From: Ruminiclostridium herbifermentans
GTDB lineage: Bacteria; Bacillota; Clostridia; Acetivibrionales; DSM-1351
Assembly (NCBI RefSeq): GCF_005473905.2
Contig: NZ_CP061336.1
Span: forward strand, 2,100,501-2,164,500
Direction: 5' to 3'
DNA length: 64,000 nucleotides
Part shown: positions 8,728 to 19,719 of the stretch, piece by piece
How positions within the stretch are numbered: the stretch's first letter is position 1
How the letters are laid out: every line of letters starts with the position of its first letter
Program-made: the position numbers and the translations under genes
Notes under the pieces: model-generated
Database searches by the model: none
Told to the model about the DNA's origin: nothing
What the model saw: only the letters and a program-made list of their open reading frames with translations

Positions 8728-11343
8728 ATGCAAGTCAAAAAAACACAAAAGAAGAGAAAATATAGAAGAGTTGAAAGTGGTTTTTCAAAATACAAAAATG
8801 AAATATTGGGCTTAATTCTATTTGCATTTGGGATTTTGGCGCTGTTTAGCTTTATTTTTTCAAATTCCATGGGTGTTTTTGGTAATGGAATTACTAATTT
8901 AATGCTTGGATTTTTAGGTATAACGGCTTATGTATGCCCATTTATATTTATTGTATATGGGGTTGCAATGATATTTAAAAAGAATACTCATATATTTGAA
9001 CTACGAGTTATTTATTTTAGTGTATTAATTGTTTTATTATCAGCGTTTATGCAGGTGGCAATATTTGATTATGATGAATATACAGGAAGAACATTTTTTA
9101 GAAGTATTGCTAATTTTTATAGTCAGGGAACAAAAGCTGAAGGTGGCGGAGTATTAGGCGGATTGCTTAGTTTACCTTTGTTGATGACATTTCAAGTTTT
9201 AGGTACAATTATTATTTTGACAACCATATCAATAATTGATGTTATTTTATTAACAAATGTTTCGATGGCTGCATTTCTTAGAAAGGTATCTGCATATTTT
9301 TCAAAAAAAATTAAAGCTTCAAATGAGAAAAGAAAAATAAGAAAAGCTGAAAGGCAAAAAGAAATTGAAGAATACACTGAACTTGCTGATGAAGCAATAC
9401 AAAATGAAGATCTTGATAACAAGAAAAAGATAATTAATTTCAAAATAGAGAGAGAAAACAGAGCAAATAAAGTGCGTAAAAAGTTAAGCCAGGATGAAGC
9501 TGCTGGCGAATCAGATGGTTCTGTCTCAATTGATGAAGCTTCCGATATTATTAATGAAAACAATGAGCATGAGGAATTTACAGTTAGCTTTACAGGCTTT
9601 AATGAACTTGCTGATGAGCTGGTTATTTCGGATATTAATAAAGCAAACTTTTCTAATGACAATGACGATAACCTAAACCAAAATGAAGATAATAACCACA
9701 ATGATTATATAGAGAATAATCAAAATGAAAAGGATATATTGGAAATGGATACAGATTCGACTGCTTCCAACATGTCTGATAATGAAATTCTAACTAATTC
9801 AAATGATGATAATGCTCAGGACGACGGTGAAGTGACAATACCGCCTATTGAGGTAAAACCAATAGTATACAATTATCCTTCTGTTGATTTGTTAGATGCA
9901 AGCAAAGAAGATTTATCTAATGTTAAGGCGCTAAAAAATATTGCACTAGAGGGTGCAAAGAAGCTTGAGGATACACTTAAGAGCTTTGGAGTTGAGGCAA
10001 GAGTTATAAATATCAGCCGTGGACCAGCAGTTACAAGGTATGAACTGCAGCCTAGTCCTGGTGTTAAGGTAAGTAAGATTGTAAATCTATCTGATGATAT
10101 AGCGTTAAATCTTGCTGCTGCTGGTGTTAGGATAGAGGCTCCAATTCCAGGGAAAGCAGCTGTAGGAATTGAAGTGCCAAATAAAGAAATGTCGGCGGTT
10201 TTATTAAGGGATATTCTTGAGTCCAAAGAGTTTACAAATCATCCATCAAAGCTTGCATTTTCTGTTGGAAAAGATATTTCTGGAGAAACGGTTGTAGCTG
10301 ACATCGGAAAAATGCCTCATTTATTAGTAGCAGGTGCAACTGGTTCAGGAAAGAGTGTTTGTATAAACAGTCTTATTATGAGTATTTTATTTAAAGCATC
10401 ACCAGAGGAAGTAAAGCTTTTATTGGTAGACCCAAAGGTTGTTGAGTTGGGTATTTACAATGGAATTCCTCATTTACTTATTCCTGTGGTTACAGACCCT
10501 AAAAAGGCAGCGGGGGCTTTAAATTGGGCTGTACAGGAAATGATTAATAGATATAAGTTGTTTGCAGATAAAGGAGTTAGGGATTTAAAGGGGTATAATG
10601 CTATGCTCAAGGCAAATGATGAACAAGGCATATTACCTCAGATTGTTATAATTGTAGATGAACTTGCTGACCTTATGATGGCAGCACCAAACGATGTTGA
10701 GGATGCAATATGCCGATTAGCTCAGATGGCAAGAGCGGCTGGAATGCATTTAGTTATAGCCACACAGAGACCTTCTGTAGATGTAATAACTGGTGTTATC
10801 AAAGCCAATATACCATCAAGAATCTCTTTCGCAGTATCTTCTCAGGTAGACTCTAGAACAATACTTGATATGGGTGGAGCCGAGAAGCTGCTTGGCAGGG
10901 GAGATATGCTCTTTTATCCTGTTGGAGAACCAAAACCTTTAAGAGTTAAAGGTTCATTTGTATCTGATACTGAGGTTGAAAGAGTTGTTGAGTACATAAA
11001 AACGCAGGGATACTCGTCATATGATGAAAATATTATTGAAAAAATAAATGACAGCAATGTGGGAAATGATGCTAATTCAGGTGATAATGATGCTCTCTTG
11101 AATCAGGCAATAGATATGGTTGTTGATGCAGGACAAGCATCTGTTTCTCTTATACAAAGAAAGTTTAAGGTTGGATATTCTAGAGCAGCGAGGATAATTG
11201 ATCAGATGGAAGCGAGAAACATTGTTGGTCGCTTTGAAGGCAGTAAGCCTCGTCAAGTGCTGATTACCAAGCAGCAATGGATTGAGATGCAAATGAGTGA
11301 ACAAAAAAGTGAAAAACAGGAAACTCAACAACAAGCAAAGTAA
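8728..11343 (+). CDS. FtsK/SpoIIIE-family DNA translocase
   Basis: An ATP-driven pump that moves double-stranded DNA through the septum at division or sporulation. From the ATG at 8728 (after AGAGGTG) it is 871 aa. The N-terminus has about four membrane segments (residues 20-175), followed by a long Asp/Asn/Glu-rich linker (about 200-390). The motor domain has Walker A GATGSGKS (about 536), Walker [12 protein letters not shown] and [20 protein letters not shown]. The C-terminal gamma domain ([20 protein letters not shown]-like) reads the orienting DNA sequences. A longer frame from 8662 is disfavoured because it would overlap the promoter. Whether this copy serves as FtsK or SpoIIIE cannot be decided here. 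Confidence 0.95.
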   Translation: MQVKKTQKKRKYRRVESGFSKYKNEILGLILFAFGILALFSFIFSNSMGVFGNGITNLMLGFLGITAYVCPFIFIVYGVAMIFKKNTHIFELRVIYFSVLIVLLSAFMQVAIFDYDEYTGRTFFRSIANFYSQGTKAEGGGVLGGLLSLPLLMTFQVLGTIIILTTISIIDVILLTNVSMAAFLRKVSAYFSKKIKASNEKRKIRKAERQKEIEEYTELADEAIQNEDLDNKKKIINFKIERENRANKVRKKLSQDEAAGESDGSVSIDEASDIINENNEHEEFTVSFTGFNELADELVISDINKANFSNDNDDNLNQNEDNNHNDYIENNQNEKDILEMDTDSTASNMSDNEILTNSNDDNAQDDGEVTIPPIEVKPIVYNYPSVDLLDASKEDLSNVKALKNIALEGAKKLEDTLKSFGVEARVINISRGPAVTRYELQPSPGVKVSKIVNLSDDIALNLAAAGVRIEAPIPGKAAVGIEVPNKEMSAVLLRDILESKEFTNHPSKLAFSVGKDISGETVVADIGKMPHLLVAGATGSGKSVCINSLIMSILFKASPEEVKLLLVDPKVVELGIYNGIPHLLIPVVTDPKKAAGALNWAVQEMINRYKLFADKGVRDLKGYNAMLKANDEQGILPQIVIIVDELADLMMAAPNDVEDAICRLAQMARAAGMHLVIATQRPSVDVITGVIKANIPSRISFAVSSQVDSRTILDMGGAEKLLGRGDMLFYPVGEPKPLRVKGSFVSDTEVERVVEYIKTQGYSSYDENIIEKINDSNVGNDANSGDNDALLNQAIDMVVDAGQASVSLIQRKFKVGYSRAARIIDQMEARNIVGRFEGSKPRQVLITKQQWIEMQMSEQKSEKQETQQQAK

Positions 11344-11493
11344 ATATTATTTCCCCAAAATTAATATAACTGCAATATTCGGAATATATATCATAGTAGA
11401 ATTTTTTACAATGCAAAAAGCATTGGCAAAAAAGTGTTTCAACTAGCTGTAATTTGCAAAAGATTCTAATAAAATACACGCGGGGGGTGCTTT

Positions 11494-13284
11494 ATGTTCC
11501 TATTAACTTCATTCAATATGCTTATAATAGTTTTATTAATTGCATATGTGTTTTACAGGCTTATTAAAACTAAAAGTATTGTTTCGCTCATTTCATTTAC
11601 ATTGCAGTTATCGGCTCTGACAATTGTACTGCTTTCAGTAATAAATGGAGTTCAAACAAGTACAGGGGTGGAACTTTTTTATATTACCTTTGGAATAGTT
11701 ATTCCATGCTGTATAGTAGCTTTTGATTATTACACAATGATTAAAAAAGTTAAGGTAAAAGGAAGCTATGAAGGCTTAATAACAGTTGATAAAAGTGAAA
11801 AAAATGAAATTAATAGTTCTTCTGAAATAATGAGTGTCTTACCAAATGATTTATTTGTAGATGAAACTATATCAGAACTTGTACGACTTCAAGAAGATTT
11901 ACTTAAGGGCATGAAAAAAAAGTTGGTACAAGCTGAGGCGTATTATAATGACAGTAATTACGATGCTGCATATGAAATTAATAGCAATCTTATTGGCCTT
12001 TGCAGCACATCGTCAAATTTATATTTCAGCTTAGGCAACGCTAGCTTCAAGAAGGGTCTTCTTAGCGAAGCTCTTTCACATTATAGAAAAGTACTTGAAC
12101 TTAATGAACAACTACTCTCCAAAATCCAGAAAACCAGTTCCGTGGATTCTTCAACTAAAGAGTATGTTTCAAATATTAAATTTAAAGAATATCTTGTTTA
12201 TTATAATATTGGAGTTACATATTTAAATATGGGGAAAGTAGATTTTGCCCTAGAGAATTTTGAAAAATCCTTGAAAATTAATCCTTCATTTGATAGTGCA
12301 AAGGAAGGCGTTGGAAGGGTACTAGTGCAAAATGGTAAAAACAGCGAAGCAGTCAAATATTATGAAGATATTCTTGAAAAGGATAGCAGTAACTATACAG
12401 TAGGGCTATTGTTGGGTAAACTGTTTGTTGATATGAAAGATGCTGACAGAGCTCAAGAGTGCTTTGAACAGTGTATAAAAAATAAGCCTGATGTACCAGA
12501 TGCTTATACAGAGCTTGGCAGGCTGTTTATGTCTCAGAAAAAATTTGCAAATGCTGCTAAATTATATAAAAAGTATATCGGCATAAGGGAAGATGATTTC
12601 AACGGGCACTATAACCTTGCAGGTTGCTATTATCAGACTCAAGAGTATAAAAAAGCTATTTCAGAGTATCAGAAGGCAATTATGTTGAATGCTAAGAGCT
12701 ATAGCAGCTTGTTTAATATGGCTTTAATATATGAAGAAACAAAGGAATATGATAAGGCTATTGAATGTTATGAAAATTCAATATCAATAAAACCCGATTT
12801 TATAGATGCTTATAACAATCTTGGTATTTTGTTTTCTAAGCAGCACAGGCAGTTTGAGGCTTTGGCAATTTATGCAAAGGGCATAAAGGCAAGTCCAGCA
12901 AACTATAAATTATACTATAATATGGGCGTTGTGCTATTTGATTTGAGAAGGTATGAGGATGCAGCAGATGCATTCAATAGGGCAATTGAGATTAATCCTG
13001 AGGACAATGAAGTTTACTATTATCTTGGTGCTGCATTAACAGAACTAAAACAGTATGACAATGCTATTAAGGCATATGGAAAGGCTCTTAACGAGGATAT
13101 GACTGATGGCGAACTATACTATAATATTGCAGCGGTTTATGCATTAATGAAAAAGCAGGATATTGCAATTGATAATTTGAAAAAGGCCATAAACATTAAT
13201 CCAAATATAAAGAAGGAAATCTTTCAAAATAGAGTGTTTGACTATATATTGATGAATTCGGATTTTATGGAGATGATATCATAA
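11494..13284 (+). CDS. membrane-anchored TPR protein
   Basis: A 596-aa protein. Two or three N-terminal hydrophobic segments (residues 1-90) are followed by about eleven tetratricopeptide repeats from roughly residue 150 to the end, for example YYNIGVTYLNMGKVDFALENFEKSLKINP. TPRs make scaffolds for protein complexes, so this is probably a membrane-bound assembly factor exposed to the cytoplasm. GGGGGG lies just upstream of the ATG. It follows ftsK by 150 bases. No partner is evident and no specific function can be assigned. Confidence 0.85.
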   Translation: MFLLTSFNMLIIVLLIAYVFYRLIKTKSIVSLISFTLQLSALTIVLLSVINGVQTSTGVELFYITFGIVIPCCIVAFDYYTMIKKVKVKGSYEGLITVDKSEKNEINSSSEIMSVLPNDLFVDETISELVRLQEDLLKGMKKKLVQAEAYYNDSNYDAAYEINSNLIGLCSTSSNLYFSLGNASFKKGLLSEALSHYRKVLELNEQLLSKIQKTSSVDSSTKEYVSNIKFKEYLVYYNIGVTYLNMGKVDFALENFEKSLKINPSFDSAKEGVGRVLVQNGKNSEAVKYYEDILEKDSSNYTVGLLLGKLFVDMKDADRAQECFEQCIKNKPDVPDAYTELGRLFMSQKKFANAAKLYKKYIGIREDDFNGHYNLAGCYYQTQEYKKAISEYQKAIMLNAKSYSSLFNMALIYEETKEYDKAIECYENSISIKPDFIDAYNNLGILFSKQHRQFEALAIYAKGIKASPANYKLYYNMGVVLFDLRRYEDAADAFNRAIEINPEDNEVYYYLGAALTELKQYDNAIKAYGKALNEDMTDGELYYNIAAVYALMKKQDIAIDNLKKAININPNIKKEIFQNRVFDYILMNSDFMEMIS

Positions 13285-13430
13285 ACTAAGTAAACTGTTA
13301 CGAGTATACAACTTTAATAAATTGGATACTTGATTAAAGATATTGCTTGAATTTGTGGGTGAAAAATAGTTGATTCTATCAGTAGCTGTAGCAAAACAAG
13401 AAATAATATATCAATAATAAAAATCGCAAG

Positions 13431-13478
13431 AAATAGTACTCCCGAGCAATAGATATTTATTGCTCGGGAGTACTATTT
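13431..13478. repeat. perfect 21-bp inverted repeat (dispersed repeat family 2)
   Basis: The arms 13431-13451 and 13458-13478 (AAATAGTACTCCCGAGCAATA and its exact complement) flank a six-base loop. It could act as a hairpin at the 3' end of the TPR gene, but no T-run follows. The outer part, read on the minus strand as TAAACTGTTTAAATAGTA, recurs at 33939-33970 and 62511-62543, so it belongs to a dispersed repeat. Confidence 0.85.
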
Positions 13479-13619
13479 AAACAGTTTAATCGGTATACAG
13501 ATAATTTTGTTTTGCAAACTCCAGCGAAACAATGAAGCATGAATGTACTATATTTTACCCTGCAAGGTTCATAAGATATTTTGAACATTTCTAAACTTTT
13601 TGTGGTAGTTTTATTTTTC

Positions 13620-14097
13620 AGTAACCTTTGAAATATCCTCTTCAGTGATTATAATAGGATAATATTTCCGTTTTTTAACTCATCCAAAGCCTTTTGTCTG
13701 CACTGCCTTTCGAAAGCTTTCATATCTTTAACACAGCTGTCATAGGACACTTTTGCTGTTCATATCGGTGCCGAAAAGTCTCCTTAAATCTGTACTTCAA
13801 GTTCTGCAGCAGCTTCTGCAGACATATCCTTTGCATAAGTTTTGCCAGAATACTTTGCAAGCTACACCCGATAAGCAGCTTTTGCGTAGCCATTTGGTTC
13901 AACGGATTATTGTAAATTGCTGTCTTCTATGTTATATGTGGTAGGAATTAATTGTGTCTTGTTGACTACTGCTGCCTTTACCGAATTTGTAATGCCGATG
14001 AAAGTCAGAGTACAAATGACAATTGCTGAAATGGTCCCGACTGTCCTGTAAGTTCATTAATAGGCAATTCATCTTCAACAATTAGGATATTTGCCAT
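13620..14097 (-). pseudogene. decayed gene: response-regulator start joined to secreted-protein remnants
   Basis: Read leftward from an ATG at 14097, preceded by GGAGG, the frame encodes MANILIVEDELPINEL, the start of a two-component receiver domain. It loses identity within about 20 codons. The following sequence encodes a hydrophobic stretch (ISAIVICTLTFIGITNSVKA), then pieces such as KDMSAEAAAELEVQ and KDMKAFERQCRQKALDELK. These lie in shifting frames and are broken by several stops. The region therefore looks like a deletion-fused relic of a regulator and a neighbouring membrane or secreted protein. Short open frames on the opposite strand here have no ribosome binding site. Confidence 0.65.
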
Positions 14098-14438
14098 GTT
14101 TCATCCTCCTGTTCATTTTTATTATAATACTATTTTCTATATAAAAATATCATATAGTTATTACAAAGTTGTAAAAACTATAAATATTCCAATATGAAAG
14201 AGAACTTTCAATATTACAGATTTTTATAGTTGGATTAATATGCCTCAAATTACCTATAGGATAAGAGTCTTTTATACCTACTATTATTCTTTTTTGGTCT
14301 TTAGTAATTGATTTATATATTATATAATAGTTAATATTATGTTCTAACGTTTATCAATGCTTTGATAATCAGTGTTTATAAAAGAGTAAAGATTTAGTAA
14401 ATAATATAAATAATAATTTTGGAAAGCATGAGGTGCAA

Positions 14439-16532
14439 ATGAGTTTTTTACCAATAAGTTTTGAGGATATGAATGAAAGAGGCTGGAAACAGCTTGATTT
14501 TTTGTATATAAGCGGTGATGCCTATGTGGATCATCCTAGCTTTGGACATGCTATTATAACCAGAGTACTTGAGAGTGAAGGTTTCAAGGTTGGAATAATT
14601 GCACAGCCCAACTGGAAGAACAGCGATGATTTCAAAAGGTTAGGACGTCCTAAATATGGAGTTCTTGTCTCTTCAGGTGTTATTGATTCTATGGTCAATC
14701 ACTATACAGCAAGTAAAAAGAAAAGGTCGCAGGATTTGTATTCGCCGGGAGGAAAAGCGGGACTTAGACCTGATAGAGCTGTAATTGTTTATGCCAATAA
14801 AATTAAAGAAATATTTAAGGATACGCCAGTTATTATAGGAGGAATTGAGGCTAGCCTCAGGAGATTTGCACATTATGATTATTGGGATGACAAGGTAAGA
14901 AGATCAATTCTTGTTGACTCAAAAGCAGATTTATTGCTATATGGGATGGGCGAAAAATCAATTGTGGAGATAGCAAATCTTTTAAAGAAAGATATACCAA
15001 TCACAAGTATAAGGAATGTCGCTGGAAGCGCATATATAGCAAGATATGATGAACTTCCGCTTGATATAAAAAATGCTATTGATTCCAAAGGCACAAAAAA
15101 AATTGCTGTACTTCCGTCTTATGATGAGGTTTTAAATGACAAGAAAGCATATGCAGAGGCATTTAAAATACAATATAATGAGCAGGACGCAATTAATGGA
15201 AAGATACTTGTACAACAGCATGGCGACAGGTATCTAGTTCAAAATACGCCTTCAATGCCTATGTCAGTAAGTGAATTGGACAGGGTTTATGCACTGCCCT
15301 ACGAGAGAACATATCATCCTGTATATGAGAAGTATGGTGGAGTGCCAGCAATTACTGAGGTTGAATTTAGCATTACCAGTCAAAGAGGCTGCTACGGAGG
15401 ATGTTCCTTCTGCGCTTTAAATTTTCATCAAGGAAGGGTTATTCAAAAGAGAAGTCAGGCTTCAATTATTAATGAGGCTAAAAAGCTTACGTGGCTTGAA
15501 GGCTTTAAAGGATATATACATGATGTAGGTGGTCCTACTGCTAATTTTAGAAATGTAGCATGCAAAAAGCAGATAAAGCATGGTGTATGTAAGGATAGAC
15601 AGTGTTTGTACCCTGAACCCTGCAAGAATCTTATAGTTGACCATACTGAGTATTTAAGCTTGCTAAGAAAACTTAGAGAACTTCCTAATGTTAAGAAGGT
15701 CTTTGTTCGTTCGGGTATCAGATATGACTATTTGATGTATGACAAGGATGATACCTTCTTTAGAGAACTGTGTGAGCATCACGTCAGCGGTCAGCTTAAG
15801 GTTGCACCAGAACATGTGGTGGACAGAGTTTTAGACAAAATGGGAAAATCTAAGCGTCAGCTTTATGATAGATTTGTAAAGAAATTTTATGATATTAACA
15901 AAAGGATTAATAAAGAGCAGTATCTTGTTCCGTATTTAATGTCAAGCCACCCTGGAAGCGACTTGAATGCAGCTGTGGAGTTAGCAGTATATTTAAAAGA
16001 GAACCATATAATGCCTGAGCAGGTACAAGATTTTTATCCTACTCCAGGGACATTATCTACCTGCATGTTTTATACAGGCTATGATGCTAGAAATATGAAG
16101 AAGGTCTATGTTCCTAAGACTGTGAAAGAAAAAGCTATGCAGAGAGCTTTACTGCAATATAGGAAAAAGGAGAACTACCATATTGTTATTGAGGCCTTAA
16201 AAGAAGCTAATAGAGAGGATTTAATTGGATTTGGTCCGCATTGTCTTGTGAAGCCATTAAGAGGTATGGTAAAAGCAAATTCTGATTCTGAGAAATCTTC
16301 AAAAAAGCAGAATTACAATAAGAATGGCAACAAGAAAAAACAAGAAAAAGTAACTGCTGCTCACAAAAAAACAGCTCGAAACAGTACTTTGGAAAAGAAG
16401 AAAAAAAGCAGTTCAAAACTTAATAATAATGAAATGAATAAAAATGAGAAAAAAGTTAAAAAGGGCTATGATGACGCTAAGGTACAGAATAAGCAAAAGA
16501 GCACAAAGCAATTGACAAGAAAAAGGCGATAA
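14439..16532 (+). CDS. YgiQ-family radical SAM protein
   Basis: A 697-aa protein of the UPF0313/YgiQ radical SAM family. The N-terminal region has [11 protein letters not shown] and [18 protein letters not shown]. The iron-sulfur motif is GCYGGCSFC (CxxxCxxC, about residue 317). After it comes a second conserved cysteine cluster ([16 protein letters not shown]). The last ~85 residues are a Lys/Asn-rich disordered tail, probably RNA- or surface-binding. The reaction is unknown. I start at the ATG at 14439; a GTG two codons earlier, six bases after GGAAAG, is also possible. Confidence 0.9.
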   Translation: MSFLPISFEDMNERGWKQLDFLYISGDAYVDHPSFGHAIITRVLESEGFKVGIIAQPNWKNSDDFKRLGRPKYGVLVSSGVIDSMVNHYTASKKKRSQDLYSPGGKAGLRPDRAVIVYANKIKEIFKDTPVIIGGIEASLRRFAHYDYWDDKVRRSILVDSKADLLLYGMGEKSIVEIANLLKKDIPITSIRNVAGSAYIARYDELPLDIKNAIDSKGTKKIAVLPSYDEVLNDKKAYAEAFKIQYNEQDAINGKILVQQHGDRYLVQNTPSMPMSVSELDRVYALPYERTYHPVYEKYGGVPAITEVEFSITSQRGCYGGCSFCALNFHQGRVIQKRSQASIINEAKKLTWLEGFKGYIHDVGGPTANFRNVACKKQIKHGVCKDRQCLYPEPCKNLIVDHTEYLSLLRKLRELPNVKKVFVRSGIRYDYLMYDKDDTFFRELCEHHVSGQLKVAPEHVVDRVLDKMGKSKRQLYDRFVKKFYDINKRINKEQYLVPYLMSSHPGSDLNAAVELAVYLKENHIMPEQVQDFYPTPGTLSTCMFYTGYDARNMKKVYVPKTVKEKAMQRALLQYRKKENYHIVIEALKEANREDLIGFGPHCLVKPLRGMVKANSDSEKSSKKQNYNKNGNKKKQEKVTAAHKKTARNSTLEKKKKSSSKLNNNEMNKNEKKVKKGYDDAKVQNKQKSTKQLTRKRR

Positions 16533-16703
16533 ATTAAAATGTATTAGTAAAAATTATCAAAAATTACTTAGGAATACTATTAAATTACTCAATTTTCGTT
16601 GCAATAATTATGCAATAAACATTGAAAAGTGTTAATATTGATAGACTTTTCATTTGAAAGGTGAGTTATATAAGTATTTCTTTGATACAGAAAGGAAAAA
16701 TAT

Positions 16704-17558
16704 ATGTCTGCAAAAGTATTAAATGGAACAGAACTAGCTGGAAAAGTAAAAGAAAGATTAAAACAAGAGATTGAAGCATTAAAACAGAAAGGCATTAACT
16801 CAGGTCTTGCAGTTATCATAGTTGGTGATGATCCTGCTTCAAGGGTTTATGTAAATCATAAAAAAAATGACTGTGCTGAAATAGGAATTAAATCCTTTGA
16901 GTATGCATTACCTGCAACTACTACAGAAGAAGAATTGCTGAGTTTGATTGACACATTAAATAACGATCCTACTGTTAATGGAATACTGGTACAGTTGCCA
17001 ATTCCGAAGCATATTAACGAGGATAAGATTATTGCAGCAATTAATCCATTAAAGGATGCTGACTGTTTTCATCCTGTAAATGTAGGAAATCTTATGATTG
17101 GCAAGCCTACATTTTTACCATGTACACCTGCTGGAGTTGTGGAACTATTAATGGCAAATGATATACCAATTGAAGGTAAAAATTGCGTAGTAGTGGGAAG
17201 AAGCAATATAGTGGGAAAACCACAGGCAATTTTATTATTAGCAAAGAATGCAACAGTTACAATATGTCATTCAAAAACTACTAATATTCAGGAAATATGT
17301 AAAAACGCTGATATATTAGTATGTGCAATAGGTAAAGCAGAGTTTATAAAGCCTGAATTTGTCAAGCCGGGCGCCGTTGTAATTGATGTTGGTGTATCAA
17401 GGGGTGCAGATGGCAAGCTGGTTGGAGATGTGCAGTTCCAAACTGTTTCAGAGATTGCTTCTGCTATTACAAAGGTTACAGGCGGAGTAGGGCCAATGAC
17501 TAGGGCAATGCTAATGCAGAATACTGTAAAAGCAACTCTAATACAAAACAATATGTAA
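16704..17558 (+). CDS. folD: bifunctional methylenetetrahydrofolate dehydrogenase/cyclohydrolase
   Basis: FolD interconverts 5,10-methylene-, methenyl- and 10-formyl-tetrahydrofolate with NADP(H), supplying one-carbon units for purines and other products. The protein is 284 aa, the usual length. Family motifs are YVNHKKNDC (with the catalytic Lys), GILVQLPIPKHI, PCTPAGV and GRSNIVGKPQAILLL for the dinucleotide. GGVGPMTRAML is near the C-terminus. AAAGGA precedes the ATG. It stands alone between ygiQ and rny. Confidence 0.96.
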   Translation: MSAKVLNGTELAGKVKERLKQEIEALKQKGINSGLAVIIVGDDPASRVYVNHKKNDCAEIGIKSFEYALPATTTEEELLSLIDTLNNDPTVNGILVQLPIPKHINEDKIIAAINPLKDADCFHPVNVGNLMIGKPTFLPCTPAGVVELLMANDIPIEGKNCVVVGRSNIVGKPQAILLLAKNATVTICHSKTTNIQEICKNADILVCAIGKAEFIKPEFVKPGAVVIDVGVSRGADGKLVGDVQFQTVSEIASAITKVTGGVGPMTRAMLMQNTVKATLIQNNM

Positions 17559-17986
17559 TCAAGTTTGTCTATTAGCTTAACTATAGTTAGTTTACTTAAA
17601 TTATGATTTTTATGAAAATGTCACAAAAAAGGTATGTTAAATTTGTGATAAACTTTTTAATTCTTGACATAAAAATCAAAAACGATTAAAATTAAATTGT
17701 CACGGCATTAAGTTGGTTGTATTGTATAATTAATCATTGAATTATTAAGCTTGTTTAGGCTATTTTATATATGCAGTTTGTAGTTTATTTTTACATCTCA
17801 TATCGAATACTAGTACACCTTAGTTTGTATTAGTATAGCCCTAGTATGTATGCTTAGTTTTTGATTATAGGTATATTGTTACGATACAGAAAGTTCACTG
17901 TATTTTTTCCAACTTTAATTCCAGATACTTAATTATTAAAAAAATGAATTGTGAAATTTGAGCATTGAAAACTGAATAAGGAGGAG
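17559..17986. other. long leader region upstream of rny
   Basis: The region has no gene. A consensus promoter lies at 17663-17691, so rny would have an untranslated leader of about 290 bases. The leader contains a loosely repeated CTAGTA...TTAGTTT stretch around 17808-17862. I could not identify a known riboswitch in it. Confidence 0.5.
17663..17691 (+). promoter_or_regulatory. consensus sigma-A promoter for rny
   Basis: TTGACA (17663-17668), then a 17-base spacer, then TAAAAT (17686-17691). This is a near-perfect vegetative promoter and is the only strong one upstream of the RNase Y gene. Confidence 0.75.
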
Positions 17987-19549
17987 GTGTGCGACATAGA
18001 ATTATTTCTTGGATTAACTATTGGAATAGTTATTGCAGTTATTGCTTCATTTATATTTTACAAAAGAGGATTTGAGGCTAGAAAGAAACAAGCTGAAGCC
18101 ATTATCGGAAGTGCTGAGCAAGAAGCACAGAGGATTGTGGGTGAGGCGTTGAAGCAAGGGGAGAACAAAAAGAGAGAAACACTGCTTGAAGCTAAGGAAG
18201 AAATCCACAAGACTAGGATTGAAATTGATAGAGATATCAAGGAAAGAAGAAATGAATTCCTAAGGCAGGAAAGAAGATTGGTTCAGAAGGAAGAATCCCT
18301 TGACAAGAAAGTAGAAGCACTTGAGCAGAAAGAGGAAGCTCTGAACAAAAAGACAAAAGAGCTTGAACTAATGCAAGAACGCACAGAAGAACTTGTTAGA
18401 AAGCAAACAGAGGAACTGGAGAGAATATCTGGTTTGACTGTTGAAGATGCTAAGGAGTATTTACTAAGAAATGTTGAAAATGAAGTAAAGCACGAATCTG
18501 CTGCTCTTATCAAAGAGATTGAAATGAGTACTAAACAAGAGGCAGATAGAAGGGCCAAAGACATTTTGGCTACAGCTATTCAAAAATGCGCAGCTGATCA
18601 TGTATCTGAAGCCACAGTTTCTGTTGTACCTTTGCCTAATGATGAGATGAAGGGAAGAATTATTGGTCGTGAAGGAAGAAATATTCGAACTTTGGAGACA
18701 TTAACAGGAATTGATTTAATTATTGATGATACACCTGAAGCTGTTATTTTATCAGGATTTGACCCTATTCGCAGGGAAGTTGCAAGATTAACTCTTGAAA
18801 AATTAATTCTTGATGGACGAATTCATCCAGCTAGAATAGAAGAAATGGTTGAAAAGTCTAAGAAAGAAGTAGACAATACAATCCGAGAAGCCGGTGATAA
18901 CGCCGCATTTGAAACAGGTGTACATGGTTTGCATCCTGAACTTATAAGACTGCTTGGTAAGTTAAAGTTTAGAACCAGTTATGGACAAAATGTACTTAAC
19001 CATTCAATTGAAGTGTCTTATCTAGCAGGCGTTATGGCAGCTGAGTTAGGAGTCGATATCCCTCTGGCCAAAAGAGCGGGTTTGCTTCATGACATTGGTA
19101 AAGCAATTGACCATGAAGTTGAAGGTTCACATGTCACTATTGGTGCTGACATAGTTAAGAAGTACAAAGAAGGTGCAGATGTTATTAATGCAATCTTGTC
19201 TCATCATGGAGATGTTGAGGCTACAAACATTATTTCTGTGCTGGTTCAGGCCGCTGATTCAATTTCTGCTGCTAGACCTGGAGCTAGAAGAGAAACATTA
19301 GAGTCATATATCAAACGTTTAGAAAAACTCGAGGAAATTGCAAATTCCTTTGAGGGAGTTGATAAATGCTTTGCAATTCAAGCAGGAAGAGAAATTAGAA
19401 TTATGGTTAAGCCTGAGATTGTAAATGATGCTGATATGGTTCTAAAGGCAAGAGAAATAACTAAGAAGATTGAAGATGAGCTTGAGTATCCTGGACAAAT
19501 AAAGGTTACTATGCTTAGAGAAACTAGAACTATTGAATATGCTAAATAA
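17987..19549 (+). CDS. rny: ribonuclease Y
   Basis: A membrane-anchored endoribonuclease that begins mRNA decay. An N-terminal membrane helix ([19 protein letters not shown]) is followed by a long charged coiled coil (residues 25-195). The KH domain has [14 protein letters not shown] and the HD domain [12 protein letters not shown]. Length (about 520 aa) is normal. The start is unusual. The GTG at 17987 lies inside the Shine-Dalgarno run AAGGAGGAGGTG, too close for use, while an in-frame ATA at 17996, six bases after it, would give the family-like N-terminus (M)[10 protein letters not shown] report the GTG as the only standard codon. ymdB follows, as in Bacillus. Confidence 0.93.
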   Translation: MCDIELFLGLTIGIVIAVIASFIFYKRGFEARKKQAEAIIGSAEQEAQRIVGEALKQGENKKRETLLEAKEEIHKTRIEIDRDIKERRNEFLRQERRLVQKEESLDKKVEALEQKEEALNKKTKELELMQERTEELVRKQTEELERISGLTVEDAKEYLLRNVENEVKHESAALIKEIEMSTKQEADRRAKDILATAIQKCAADHVSEATVSVVPLPNDEMKGRIIGREGRNIRTLETLTGIDLIIDDTPEAVILSGFDPIRREVARLTLEKLILDGRIHPARIEEMVEKSKKEVDNTIREAGDNAAFETGVHGLHPELIRLLGKLKFRTSYGQNVLNHSIEVSYLAGVMAAELGVDIPLAKRAGLLHDIGKAIDHEVEGSHVTIGADIVKKYKEGADVINAILSHHGDVEATNIISVLVQAADSISAARPGARRETLESYIKRLEKLEEIANSFEGVDKCFAIQAGREIRIMVKPEIVNDADMVLKAREITKKIEDELEYPGQIKVTMLRETRTIEYAK

Positions 19550-19556
19550 TTTATTT

Positions 19557-19600
19557 AAATAAACAAGAAAGCGTGTAAATCACGCTTTTTTGTTTATTTA
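19557..19600 (+). terminator. strong intrinsic terminator after rny
   Basis: The stem AAGCGTG-TAAAT-CACGCTT is extended by AAATAAACA/TGTTTATTT and has a T-run inside the 3' arm. It separates rny from ymdB. Confidence 0.85.
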
Positions 19601-19719
19601 AATATGTAATTACTTTTTATGGTATTATGTATTATAATACTATATGGAAAAATAATAATTATCAATATAGAAATAAACTATATCATTATACTAATTTGCA
19701 TTTATATGGAGGAAATCAA

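Noticed and set aside
9192-9701. 169-residue leftward open frame inside ftsK
   Set aside because: It is a shadow of the Asp/Glu-rich linker; its serine-rich translation reflects the opposite-strand codons.
13694-13944. Short open frames on the plus strand
   Set aside because: They lack ribosome binding sites and lie opposite a decayed leftward gene.
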